Position numbers and translations under genes: made by a program | Notes under the pieces: generated by a model | What the model was told of the DNA's origin: nothing | Seen by the model: only the letters and a program-made list of their open reading frames with translations | Databases searched by the model: none | In this document: positions 34,506 to 42,857 of the stretch, in pieces | Layout of the letters: the number at the start of each line of letters is the position of its first letter | Numbering within the stretch: the stretch's first letter is position 1 | Source: JBIKWM01 sp044356305 | GTDB lineage: Bacteria; Bacteroidota; Bacteroidia; UBA10329 | Length of the DNA: 64,000 nt | Assembly (NCBI GenBank): GCA_044356305.1 | Contig: JBIKWM010000008.1 | Location: forward strand, 1-64,000 | Direction of reading: 5' to 3'

Positions 34506-36182
34506 GTGAAAACACTCCTCACCTTGGCCCTGCTGGGTGCTGCATCATGGGCCGTTCAGGCCCAGACCGTCACACGCGGGCCCTATCTCCAGTTCCCCAC
34601 CCAGACCAGCATGAAGGTGAAGTGGCGCACCGATGTTGCCACACCATCGCGCGTTAATTGGGGCCCATCGCTCAGCGGAGTGATGGACAATGCGGTGGAA
34701 GACCTTACCCCGACCACCGACCACACCCTCAACATCACGGGTCTGCAGCCCTACACCGAATACCACTATGCCATTGGCGATGGCACCACGGTGCTGGCCG
34801 GGGCCGATGCCGACCACCGTTTTCGCACCATGCCCGTGGCAGGCACCGTGCAGCCGGTCAATGTGTGGGCCATTGGCGATTTCGGCAAGGGCAACACCGA
34901 GCAGATGGCCGTGAAGAACGCCTACCTCAACCACGTGGGCGACAACATGCCCGACACATGGATATGGTTGGGCGACAATGCCTATGACGATGGCACCGAT
35001 GATGAGTTCCAGACCAAGGTGTTCGGCACCGAGTTCGGCTATGCCGAGATGTTCCGCAGGGTGCCCTTCATGCCCTGCCCCGGCAACCACGACTACAATT
35101 CGGTGGCGCCCGTGCTCAGCAACATCAGCCCCACACAGCACTCGGGGCCGTACTACGACATTGTCGATGTGCCCACCAATGGCGAGTTAGGGGGTGTGCC
35201 TTCGGGCCTCGAGGCGTTCTACAGCTACGATATCGGCAACGTGCACTTCATGTCGCTCAACTCCGAGATAGGGGCCGTGTTCGGTGGGGCCAACGACTGG
35301 ACCGGGGTGAGCCCGTTCTCCAGCTTCAGCGGGTCGCCATTCACCAATTGGCTGCATGCCGACCTCCAGGCCAACACGCAGCCCTGGGTGGTGGCCTATT
35401 TCCATCAGCCCCCGCACACCGATGGCAGCCACGACAGCGATGCCTTCTGGGAAGTGTATATGCAGGCCATGCGCGAGAACATCATCCCCATCCTCGAAGA
35501 GTACGGGGTCGACCTCGTCATCACCGGCCACAGCCACGTATATGAGCGGTCCATGCTCATTCACGGTCTGTATGACACCCCCGATGCGTTCGATGCCGCA
35601 CAGCACGTGGTGGACGGCAGCAGCGGCCGCATGGCCGATGGCACCCCTTACCGCAAATACACCGATGGGCCGCAGCCCAACCGCGGCACCGTGTATGTGG
35701 TGCAGGGCAACTCGGGCAGCAAGGACGATGGCGCCCCCTTGCAGCACCCCGTCATGTACTTCAGCCACGGATGCGCCACCTGTGTCGGGTCGAGCCACAT
35801 ACGTGTGAACGGTGACACCCTCAACCTGCGCTATCTCACGGCCGAGGGCACGGTGATGGACGATTTCAGCATCATAAAAGGGGAATATCCTGAAGGGGTG
35901 AATGTGCAGCGCGACCCCGTGGCAGCGTTCAGCGTCAGCCCTAACCCGGTGCGCGGACTGGCCCATATTGACCTGGACCTGAGGCAGGACATTGATGCCA
36001 CCATCGAACTGATCGACCTCAACGGCCGATTGCTCAAAGGGGTGCATAGCGGCAGGTTGAAGGCAGGCCAGCAGCGTCTGCAATTCGATGCCGATGCACT
36101 CAACCTCGCCAACGGGGCCTTCCTTGTGCGGTTGATGAGCGATCAGGTACGCACCGTGTCACGCCTTATCCGTACCCGCTGA
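34506..36182 (+). CDS. secreted purple acid phosphatase-like metallophosphoesterase with T9SS sorting domain
   Basis: A 558-residue secreted enzyme. A signal peptide (LLTLALLGAASWAVQAQ) precedes an N-terminal fibronectin-like domain (about 20-115) typical of purple acid phosphatases. The metallophosphoesterase core (about 120-390) has GDFGKGN, GDNAYDDG, CPGNHDY, FHQPPH and TGHSHVYERS, the full set of metal ligands. The last 90 residues (FSVSPNPVRGLAHIDL onward) are a T9SS type A sorting domain, so the protein should be exported across the outer membrane by the type IX system. The start is GTG. It probably releases phosphate from organic esters. Confidence 0.93.
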   Translation: MKTLLTLALLGAASWAVQAQTVTRGPYLQFPTQTSMKVKWRTDVATPSRVNWGPSLSGVMDNAVEDLTPTTDHTLNITGLQPYTEYHYAIGDGTTVLAGADADHRFRTMPVAGTVQPVNVWAIGDFGKGNTEQMAVKNAYLNHVGDNMPDTWIWLGDNAYDDGTDDEFQTKVFGTEFGYAEMFRRVPFMPCPGNHDYNSVAPVLSNISPTQHSGPYYDIVDVPTNGELGGVPSGLEAFYSYDIGNVHFMSLNSEIGAVFGGANDWTGVSPFSSFSGSPFTNWLHADLQANTQPWVVAYFHQPPHTDGSHDSDAFWEVYMQAMRENIIPILEEYGVDLVITGHSHVYERSMLIHGLYDTPDAFDAAQHVVDGSSGRMADGTPYRKYTDGPQPNRGTVYVVQGNSGSKDDGAPLQHPVMYFSHGCATCVGSSHIRVNGDTLNLRYLTAEGTVMDDFSIIKGEYPEGVNVQRDPVAAFSVSPNPVRGLAHIDLDLRQDIDATIELIDLNGRLLKGVHSGRLKAGQQRLQFDADALNLANGAFLVRLMSDQVRTVSRLIRTR

Positions 36183-37603
36183 TGCGCGCCCTGCTGCTCT
36201 GCTGCCTGCTGCTTCCGCTCGGTGCCCTTGCACAGGGCGAAAGTGTGCTGCACTTCCGTATCAACGGACCGAAAGACGAGCGCCTCTCGCTCAAGGTGAT
36301 CAACACCCTGCTTGGCGATACCACCACGCTCGATATCGACCCTGTCAGACAGGACGAGGTGCGCCTGCCTGTCGGGCCTTTGGCGCCAGTCATCCTCCGC
36401 TACAAGGATAAGGATGCGCGTTTCCGCACCTGTGCCGGCTGCGAGGCCACGGTGGCGTTCGATGCCGAATTCCTCACCGAGACCTTCAAGGTCGAGGGCG
36501 GGCCCGAGGTGCAGTTCCTCGCCCGGCTGGACAGCACCTTCGGCAACCGCAACATGTTTGTGTGGCTCATGGAGCAGACAGCCGCGGCCACCAATGTGGA
36601 CGGGCTCGAGATGGACCTGTTCCGCCTGCGCAGGCAGACCATGGACCTGTTGGGCAAGAGCGCGGCCAACGATGCGTTCAAGGTCTGGTTCCGCAAGCAC
36701 GTGAGTGCATACTACCACTACGGCCTGTTGGCCTTTGCAAGCCAGCGCACCGAGCGCGACAAGCCCGAGAAGGCCATCAGCCTGCCGCCTGTGATGGCCG
36801 ATGAGATAACGTGGCCCATGGTGCAGGACCGCCAGATGCTCACCGACCGTTTCCACACCGCCCTGCTCGTGGAGTATGTGCGCTACAGGGCATTGCAGGA
36901 GCGCGACTTCTACCGTTTCAAGACAGCCGAGGAAGAGGTGGACGCGGTGGTCGATGTGGCACGGGCCAACCTGACCGACAACGAGGTGCTCCGCCATTTC
37001 TGGTACCACTACGCGCTCATGAGGCGCGAGTCCCTGCCTGCCTCCGACCTGAGGCGACTCATCAAGCTGCATGGCACCGAGGGCTCTGACCTTGAGCAGC
37101 GGCTGGCCAGGCTGGTGGGCCCGCGGCTCTACGATGCCGAGCCTGCAAAGGGCAAGACCGAGGCCGATGCCTCCTACGCAGGGCCCGACATCGCCTTCAA
37201 CAAGGTGGGGGGCGGCACCTTCAAACTGGCCGACCTCAAGGGCAAGGTGGTCTACCTCGATGTGTGGGCCAGCTGGTGCGGCCCCTGCCGCAAGGAGTTC
37301 CCCTACAGCAAGGAGCTGATGGCCCGTTTCAGCAAAAAGGACCTCAAAAAGATCGCCTTCGTGTTCATCAGCATCGACAATACCGAGGATGCATGGATGA
37401 AGGCCCTCGATCAGTTGCAGCTCGGTGGCACCCACGGGTTCAGCCCGGGCGGGTGGCAGAGCGAGATATGCAAGAAGTTCGGGGTCAACAGCATTCCGCG
37501 CTACATGCTCTTCGGGCCCGATGGCCGCCCCATTGAACTCAACGCCCCGCGCCCCAGCGACCCCGCCCTATACGACCTGCTCCGCAAGGTGGCAGGGCTC
37601 TGA
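36182..37603 (+). CDS. TlpA-like thioredoxin-fold protein
   Basis: A 473-residue envelope protein with an N-terminal signal (LLLCCLLLPLGALAQG). Residues about 20-320 are a helical region found in Bacteroidota TlpA-like proteins. The C-terminal domain (about 330-473) is thioredoxin-like, with VYLDVWASWCGPCRKEFPYS holding the CxxC pair and the cis-Pro in FGVNSIPRYMLF. It is expected to reduce or exchange disulfides in the periplasm. The ATG shares a base with the stop of the phosphoesterase (TGATG), so the two are co-transcribed. Confidence 0.92.
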   Translation: MRALLLCCLLLPLGALAQGESVLHFRINGPKDERLSLKVINTLLGDTTTLDIDPVRQDEVRLPVGPLAPVILRYKDKDARFRTCAGCEATVAFDAEFLTETFKVEGGPEVQFLARLDSTFGNRNMFVWLMEQTAAATNVDGLEMDLFRLRRQTMDLLGKSAANDAFKVWFRKHVSAYYHYGLLAFASQRTERDKPEKAISLPPVMADEITWPMVQDRQMLTDRFHTALLVEYVRYRALQERDFYRFKTAEEEVDAVVDVARANLTDNEVLRHFWYHYALMRRESLPASDLRRLIKLHGTEGSDLEQRLARLVGPRLYDAEPAKGKTEADASYAGPDIAFNKVGGGTFKLADLKGKVVYLDVWASWCGPCRKEFPYSKELMARFSKKDLKKIAFVFISIDNTEDAWMKALDQLQLGGTHGFSPGGWQSEICKKFGVNSIPRYMLFGPDGRPIELNAPRPSDPALYDLLRKVAGL

Positions 37604-37655
37604 GGCCATCCCTCTCGTCATCGCGATGGGTCTTCCCTGAACACTCCGTCCTCTC

Positions 37656-37685
37656 GTCATGGTGAGGAACGAAGCAATCTCATAC
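37656..37685. repeat. dispersed intergenic repeat motif
   Basis: The sequence gtcatggtgaggaacgaagc and the following aatctca resembles a cgtcattgcgaggaacgaagc-type motif that I recall from intergenic regions of many bacteria. No gene lies between 37604 and 37789. Confidence 0.4.
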
Positions 37686-37789
37686 TTGTCCTTACCATCC
37701 GTGGGTCACTAAGGGCCCTCCGTGAAATACCCTTTGGCATTGACCCAATGGTTCAATGGATGGAGGACATATAGCGGCAATACTTTGGA

Positions 37790-38095
37790 CTACTCCAATT
37801 CAAACTGCTTACCTATCTCCATGCGTCCGTTAATCACCGCCAGGACCGTGATACCGTTCGCCCCATCCGGGTCATATATGATGCGGTAGCCCCGATAGAC
37901 GATCTCCCGTAGCGTGTGCAAGGGCGTTCCGACAAACTCAGGTACTGCGCGCCCCATGTGGCGGTTGTTCGGAAGGTGCTCTTCCGTTGACTGCACCAGA
38001 CGCTGTACAAAGCGCCATGCATATACCTCCGAGTCATGCGCAATGAACTCATAGATGGCCCGGAGATTGGCCTCCGCCCTGTGCGACCAGATCAC
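37790..38095 (-). CDS. RelE/ParE family toxin
   Basis: About 101 residues. IWSHRAEANLRAIYEFIAHD at the N-terminus and REIVYRGYRIIYDPDG near the C-terminus are typical of ParE toxins. The start is taken as a GTG at 38095, which makes a GTGA overlap with the antitoxin stop; an in-frame GTG at 38107 would add four residues. ParE toxins poison DNA gyrase while RelE relatives cleave mRNA; the wording of the N-terminus favours ParE. It is the second gene of a two-gene operon. Confidence 0.88.
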   Translation of the reverse strand: MIWSHRAEANLRAIYEFIAHDSEVYAWRFVQRLVQSTEEHLPNNRHMGRAVPEFVGTPLHTLREIVYRGYRIIYDPDGANGITVLAVINGRMEIGKQFELE

Positions 38096-38286
38096 ACCTT
38101 GCGCCACGCGTTCATCCGCTCCAGAAGTTCCCCTGTGCTGGCCACCTTGCCCATTTCCGCATCACTCATCCCCTGAAGCACCTGGTCGATAAGGTGCAGC
38201 TCGTTCATGATGTCCTCCATCTTGCTCTCAGGGGGCATCTTTTTCAGAACCTCAATGCTCGTATCTACTAAGGGTGTGGTTGCCAT
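38092..38286 (-). CDS. antitoxin partner of the ParE-like toxin
   Basis: A 64-residue acidic protein (ESKMEDIMNELHLIDQVLQG, MSDAEMGKVASTGELLERMN) without a clear DNA-binding motif. Its size, position directly upstream and GTGA overlap with the toxin identify it as the antitoxin. The family resembles small antitoxins found with ParE toxins in Bacteroidota, but I cannot name it. Confidence 0.8.
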   Translation of the reverse strand: MATTPLVDTSIEVLKKMPPESKMEDIMNELHLIDQVLQGMSDAEMGKVASTGELLERMNAWRKV

Positions 38287-38415
38287 GGTCTGAGAATTTC
38301 AACCGAAGGTAAGTACCTGTATGGATTTAGGAACTTGGGGTAAGTGATTCCCCGCAGTCTTACCAATAGACGTATTTATATGAGGGTGATTTAGGGGCAG
38401 TTCGCTGGGTGGCCT

Positions 38416-38550
38416 TGGACATTTCACGTTGCGAAACCGGGGTAAGGGAGCGTGCGCAGGCCCGAGGAAGCGTTCCGTAGAGTGAGGTCTTCCGAAAGGC
38501 CCGGAACGCGCGGAAAGCGACCGTCCCCGAGTTTCGCAGGGAAATGTCCA
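38416..38550. repeat. large nested palindromic element
   Basis: Four helices nest inside 135 bases: tggacatttc (38416-38425) with gaaatgtcca (38541-38550), tgcgaaac (38430-38437) with gtttcgca (38531-38538), cgggg (38438-38442) with ccccg (38525-38529), and gcgttcc (38470-38476) with ggaacgc (38503-38509), closed by a hairpin ggtctt/aaggcc (38486-38501). There is no open reading frame. It looks like a REP/MITE-like mobile palindrome or a structured RNA, within the 535-bp gene-free stretch 38287-38821. Confidence 0.65.
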
Positions 38551-38560
38551 CTAGCCTGTT

Positions 38561-38640
38561 GTCATCCTGAGCATGTCGAAGGGTTTTGATCCTGGAGTTT
38601 ATCCCGCCCTTGCGGGATATCAAGACAAAAGGATGAAAAG
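38561..38640. repeat. dispersed intergenic repeat with hairpin
   Basis: gtcatcctgagcatgtcgaa followed by ggg resembles a motif I recall as scattered between genes in many Bacteroidota. A hairpin atcccgc/gcgggat with loop cctt lies at 38601-38618. The rest of the gene-free stretch to 38821 shows two cattgcaaagg/catcgcaaagg-like pieces (about 38714 and 38757) and nothing else recognisable. Confidence 0.45.
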
Positions 38641-38821
38641 GAATACTCCGAAGCGAGCATAAGGATAACTGGTACAATTGAGGGCAATCACATGGGGTAA
38701 TGTTGCGCCCCGTCATTGCAAAGGGTCTTCCCTTCAGCGGTCCGCTCCAGTCCTGCATCGCAAAGGGCAGGTACCCACGCTAAGCCTGCATGGACGCGAC
38801 CGGTCCTGTCAATATCTCACC

Positions 38822-39274
38822 TCAGTCCTTCACCGTCACGGTGCCGGCCGTGAAGTCGCGGCCCACGATCAGGCCATACTGCTCGGCTGTGCGGTCCATC
38901 AGCACCACGGGCACCTTCTTCCATATCATCTCAGTGCCCTGGTTGAGGCCCAGCTCCAGCATGGCCGTGTAATACGGCTTGCCGCCTATGGTCACCACGC
39001 CTTCGGCACGGCTGTTCACCGTGCGGCCCTCCCCGGCCTTGTTCACCAGTTTGAAGGTCATCGGGTTGCCCACGTTCTTCTCCATGCTCGGACCCCCGTT
39101 GCTCACCGCTATGCGCTCGGCATGTATCAGGCTGTGCGCCTGTGTGGTGTCTATGTCGGCATCCCATCGGGTGTTGCTCTCGCGCACCTCCACCTTACGG
39201 TGGCGCTCGGTGGTCTGTTGGGCAACGGCATCAACGGCACAGCATAGCAGCAGGGCGAACATCAGGTGGCGCAT
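38822..39274 (-). CDS. secreted protein with degenerate retropepsin-like fold
   Basis: A 150-residue protein with a signal peptide (LMFALLLCCAVDAVAQQ). The layout WDADIDTTQAHSLIHAERI, TVNSRAEGVVTIGGKPYY, VPVVLMDRTAEQYGLIVGRDF follows the RimK-associated zinc/aspartyl protease-like family (DUF785), in which DTGA, SR, DR and GR blocks appear in that order. Here the DTGA position reads DTTQ, so the catalytic Gly is missing and activity is doubtful. It stands alone on the minus strand in the accessory region. Confidence 0.6.
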   Translation of the reverse strand: MRHLMFALLLCCAVDAVAQQTTERHRKVEVRESNTRWDADIDTTQAHSLIHAERIAVSNGGPSMEKNVGNPMTFKLVNKAGEGRTVNSRAEGVVTIGGKPYYTAMLELGLNQGTEMIWKKVPVVLMDRTAEQYGLIVGRDFTAGTVTVKD

Positions 39275-39422
39275 GGTGGGTGTGTTTAGGTGTCACGAAA
39301 CTAATGCACGCCCCCTTAGGCCCGCTGCATGCACCCATGCACCAAAAGGACTGCAACCCACACATACCGGTTCAGGCAACCCTACGTGGGGCACCCGTCT
39401 ATCAACGTACCACTCTTTCCCT

Positions 39423-39464
39423 CCGAACCCGCTCAGGCCACTCCCCCTCGGCCAAGCGGGTTCG
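39423..39464. repeat. 11-bp inverted repeat
   Basis: ccgaacccgct (39423-39433) and agcgggttcgg (39454-39464) are perfect inverted copies around 20 bases that themselves contain ggcc on each side. It lies in the gene-free stretch 39275-39540 between two minus-strand genes and may be a terminator for the upstream coiled-coil gene or another mobile palindrome. There is no T tract. Confidence 0.5.
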
Positions 39465-39540
39465 GTACTTTCTGGGGGTGCCATGTAGGAGCATCTTCCC
39501 CGGCCCTTTGCTCCACAGACGGCCCTGCCGCCCACCCCCC

Positions 39541-40272
39541 TCAGTTCAGCCCCACCTGCACCGCGCCTGCCAGCTTCTGGCTCAGCAGATCTATCACCTT
39601 CAGCCGCTCGCAATACTCCCCGAACACCTCTTGGTGCCCCGCTATCCGCTCATGCAGCTGGTCGTGCTCGGCTGCCACATCCAGCATGTACTGCAGCATG
39701 TCCTTTTGGTGGTCGGCATGTACACTCAGTATGCCCAGCAGGTCCTGATGCGCCTGGTCAAAGCTCACCGCATCGGTCGCTATGCCATCGGTCTTGCACG
39801 CCTTCACTATCAGGTCGTGTATATGCGCGTCCCATTCCTCGCCCTCGCTGTCCATCCTATCCAAAAAGGCCTTGTGGTCCTCTATCACAGCGCAGTACGC
39901 CTCATATTGGTCCGTGAAGCGGTCGTGCTGATCATGTATGGCATCGTTGGCCGCGTTCACGGCCTCGGCAAAGGCATCGGCCGTGTCCGTTCGGCCCAGT
40001 TGCAGGGCGGCCACATAGTCGGTGGCAGCAGTCTGGGCCGCGCGCAGCACCTCGCGCACCGCTGTGGTCTGTTCGGCCACGGCCTTCAGCTCCTTATCCA
40101 CCGCCCCGGCCCGTTCCATGGCGGCCTTCACATCCCGCTCCAGAGCCGCCTCCCGTTCCGCCAGCCCGAACAGCGCATCCGCCAGTTGCTGGTCCAGTTC
40201 TGTCCAGGTTGCGTGCTCATTGTAGGTGTAACTCACCTTCCTTCCCTCATACATCAACTCTTTGGTGGCCAT
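39541..40272 (-). CDS. hypothetical coiled-coil protein
   Basis: A 243-residue, almost wholly helical protein. After MATKELMYEGRKVSYTYNEH it has long charged heptad stretches (LAEREAALERDVKAAMERAG, VDKELKAVAEQTTAVREVLR) and a His/Asp-rich middle (NDAIHDQHDRFTDQYEAY). No signal peptide or enzyme motif is present. The frame is supported by codon use and ATG position. I do not recognise the family; it could be a cytoplasmic structural or phage-like protein. Confidence 0.7.
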   Translation of the reverse strand: MATKELMYEGRKVSYTYNEHATWTELDQQLADALFGLAEREAALERDVKAAMERAGAVDKELKAVAEQTTAVREVLRAAQTAATDYVAALQLGRTDTADAFAEAVNAANDAIHDQHDRFTDQYEAYCAVIEDHKAFLDRMDSEGEEWDAHIHDLIVKACKTDGIATDAVSFDQAHQDLLGILSVHADHQKDMLQYMLDVAAEHDQLHERIAGHQEVFGEYCERLKVIDLLSQKLAGAVQVGLN

Positions 40273-40646
40273 GTCCTTTGGTTTTGCTTACACTGCTGAT
40301 ACAAAACTATAGAAAGGAGCCTGTGCGCGAAAGGATATCGACAGACGGCCCGCGCATCACCCCCTTTACGCAACTGATCGTCCTTTTAGGCGCAGAGCTG
40401 AAAGGATGGTGGAGCGGTGCGACAGCGAGAAGATTCCCTCCAGCGGGTTCGGAAGGAGTATGTAAGGAGAGACCCTTCCAAGTATTGATATTTCTTTCCG
40501 ATGATGCGCTCACCGTAAATAGGTTACGGTGTGGGTGGGGAGGTTTGCGGGCGTTTTGAAAACCTGTTAGTTCTTTTTCTCAGACTCAATCTTGAGAAAA
40601 AACGTGTCCGTAGATTTGTCCGTGTCCGTAAAACAGTCCGCAACAG
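40273..40646. other. gene-free stretch upstream of the methyltransferase
   Basis: No coding frame is convincing. A 7-bp hairpin (caccgta/tacggtg, about 40510-40530) and, just before the methyltransferase start, a repeated gtccgta motif (about 40605-40631) are visible. The latter could be an operator or promoter element of the restriction-modification genes. The DNA is more AT-rich toward the methyltransferase. Confidence 0.45.
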
Positions 40647-42857
40647 ATGGCAAGCTATAATTTTTACCTCGATAAGGCCGATAAGAAGGGCTATTCGCCT
40701 ATCCACCTACGGATCAATTGCGATGGAGAGCAAGTGAAGATTGCCACCAAAGAGAAGGTGAACCCGGAAGACTTTGACAAGAAGAAACAAAGGGTCAGAA
40801 CTGGCAGAGACCGTGCTGAGGCTATCAACCATTATTTGGAACAACTCCAACAATCGGCAGAGGAGGTGTTCTCAAAGTCAAGCAAAGGAAGAGTGACCTT
40901 TGATGAAGTTAAGAAACGGCTGACTGATGTAGTCGATTCCTATAGGTCTTACAGCAATGTGTCGATGGTAAAGGAGCAATTAGGGCTCTACCGAACTTCT
41001 TTCACATTCATAGATCTTTTTGCCGGTGCTGGGGGATTCAGCGAGGGCTTCCTTCAAGCTGAATACAACAACAAGGTTTTTGATTTCATTGCCGCCAGCG
41101 ATATCAATGAGAACTGCGAACTGACCCATGAGGTGCGTTACAATCATCAGCTCGGGTTAGATATGAAGTTTCTGCGGCAGGATATTACAGCACCTGATTT
41201 CCTCGATAATCTACTTGCTGCCGTTGGAAAGAGAAAGATTGATGTGGTTTGTGGAGGCCCTCCTTGTCAGAGCTTCAGTTTGGCAGGTAAGAGGCGGAAG
41301 TACGATAAGAAGGATGACCTGTTCGCGCATTACTTAGAGGTGATCCGTGCCCTGCGCCCCAAGTATTTTGTGATGGAGAATGTAAAGGGGATATTGACTA
41401 AGGAACAGGGTAAGATCGCTGAAGAGATCCTCAAGGAAATGCAGTCAATCATTGATCTTGAGGGGTTGCCAAAGCTGACTGCATTTATAAGGGTAATCAA
41501 GGGGAGGGCGTCAGAAAGGGATATATTGTTGGATAGCATTGCCAATCGGCTTAAGCAGGAAGGCCTCAAGGATCAAGAACTAGAAAAAGCGAGGGAAGAG
41601 TACATTGGTGTCCTTGATACTTTCTTCAAACAGCTCACCCCGTTGATCGCTGACTACAAGACGAGCAAGACCGATGGTAGGATAAGCACAATAAGGCATG
41701 GGCTCAACCTTTTACAGCGTAGGACACGCCTCATGCGACTGCGTCAGGAAGTGATCAAGGAGAAGGACCTGAATTATCTGGATAACGATGCATTTGAGGC
41801 TGATTTCAATGCATTCATCCATGCTTTGGAACCCGAGACAATCGTAGAAAGGATATCATCGGCTTTCGATGCCCTTGTTGTTCCAAAGGCCCATCAGGCC
41901 GCGATAGATGGTTTCAAAGAGGCGCTAAGAATTTACACCGCCACATTTGATGATTGCATTGAGCGGTTGCGTGCCCTTTGTAATAGTCAAGAGAAAGAAA
42001 AGCTCGAGATTATTTTGGAGGAAATCAAGCTGTACCGGATCAATTCACCACTTGTTGTCAACTCGTCTGATTATGGTGTGCCTCAGAACAGGGAGCGGGT
42101 TCTGTTCATAGGATGCAGAAAGGATCAGAAACTTATCGGCTCGGTGCCCGCTACGGTCGGGCCCAATGAGAAAGTGTCGGTATTCGAGGCACTTTATGAC
42201 CTTGATTTTCTTGGCAATAATGAAACCGCCACCCATTACCGGGAAATTGACCTCAAGGCCCGATACAATGGATCAACAGCCCGCATGTTGGGATTGATCA
42301 AGAAACGCTCTGTGGATGGTGTGCCACAAGATCAGGAAGGCATGACCTACGCTCAATGGAGCAGAGAAGGAAGATTACTGTCAGATTATGAGGTCAGGAA
42401 ACCCGTGTATGTTCGAAATGATGAGGATCTTAAGAAAGGGCGGTTCGTTCACGAGCCCCTGCCTAATCATCAGACCAGTAACCAGAGCGATAAAGTCGTT
42501 CAGCGATTAGAGATTATCCGGAAATCCGGAGATTATAAGCTTGCGCAATCTGCCCTGTCAGAGGTAGGGCTCAGTTCAGAAAAACGCAACTACTCAGTGC
42601 TGCACCCTGAGAAGCAGAGCCCCACTGTGATGACCATTGCCGATGACTATGTGCACTACCGGGTGCCCCGTGCCCTGACCGTGCGAGAAATGGCCAGACT
42701 ACAATCGTTCGATGATTCGTTCGTATTTCAAGGTAAGCGATCCACAGGCGGCAATGGCCGGAAGTTTGAAATCCCTCAGTTCACGCTTGTGGGGAATGCA
42801 GTGCCGCCATTGATGGCGAGAGCAGTGGCGATGGAGATTTTGAGGAATATCCGTTAA
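40647..42857 (+). CDS. C5 cytosine DNA methyltransferase with N-terminal integrase-type arm domain
   Basis: A 736-residue protein. Residues 1-70 (NFYLDKADKKGYSPIHLRIN, IATKEKVNPEDFDKKKQRVR) match the arm DNA-binding domain of Bacteroidota tyrosine integrases. The methyltransferase follows: motif I DLFAGAGGFSEGF (123-135), motif IV GGPPCQSFSLAG with catalytic Cys207, motif VI ENV (244-246), motif VIII PQNRERVLFIG (about 478-488) and motif X GNAVPPLMARAV near the end. Motifs VI and VIII are about 230 residues apart, against a few tens normally; the insert is helical and charged. Lower GC than its neighbours suggests transfer. It should protect DNA from the convergent restriction enzyme. Confidence 0.93.
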   Translation: MASYNFYLDKADKKGYSPIHLRINCDGEQVKIATKEKVNPEDFDKKKQRVRTGRDRAEAINHYLEQLQQSAEEVFSKSSKGRVTFDEVKKRLTDVVDSYRSYSNVSMVKEQLGLYRTSFTFIDLFAGAGGFSEGFLQAEYNNKVFDFIAASDINENCELTHEVRYNHQLGLDMKFLRQDITAPDFLDNLLAAVGKRKIDVVCGGPPCQSFSLAGKRRKYDKKDDLFAHYLEVIRALRPKYFVMENVKGILTKEQGKIAEEILKEMQSIIDLEGLPKLTAFIRVIKGRASERDILLDSIANRLKQEGLKDQELEKAREEYIGVLDTFFKQLTPLIADYKTSKTDGRISTIRHGLNLLQRRTRLMRLRQEVIKEKDLNYLDNDAFEADFNAFIHALEPETIVERISSAFDALVVPKAHQAAIDGFKEALRIYTATFDDCIERLRALCNSQEKEKLEIILEEIKLYRINSPLVVNSSDYGVPQNRERVLFIGCRKDQKLIGSVPATVGPNEKVSVFEALYDLDFLGNNETATHYREIDLKARYNGSTARMLGLIKKRSVDGVPQDQEGMTYAQWSREGRLLSDYEVRKPVYVRNDEDLKKGRFVHEPLPNHQTSNQSDKVVQRLEIIRKSGDYKLAQSALSEVGLSSEKRNYSVLHPEKQSPTVMTIADDYVHYRVPRALTVREMARLQSFDDSFVFQGKRSTGGNGRKFEIPQFTLVGNAVPPLMARAVAMEILRNIR

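Noticed and set aside
36143..37435. 430-residue minus-strand ORF opposite the TlpA-like gene
   Set aside because: Antisense shadow of a gene with a clear CxxC thioredoxin domain and signal peptide.
39293..39613. 106-residue minus-strand ORF between the retropepsin-like and coiled-coil genes
   Set aside because: It overlaps the end of the coiled-coil gene and crosses an inverted repeat, and its Gly/Arg/Glu-rich composition looks like chance in GC-rich DNA.
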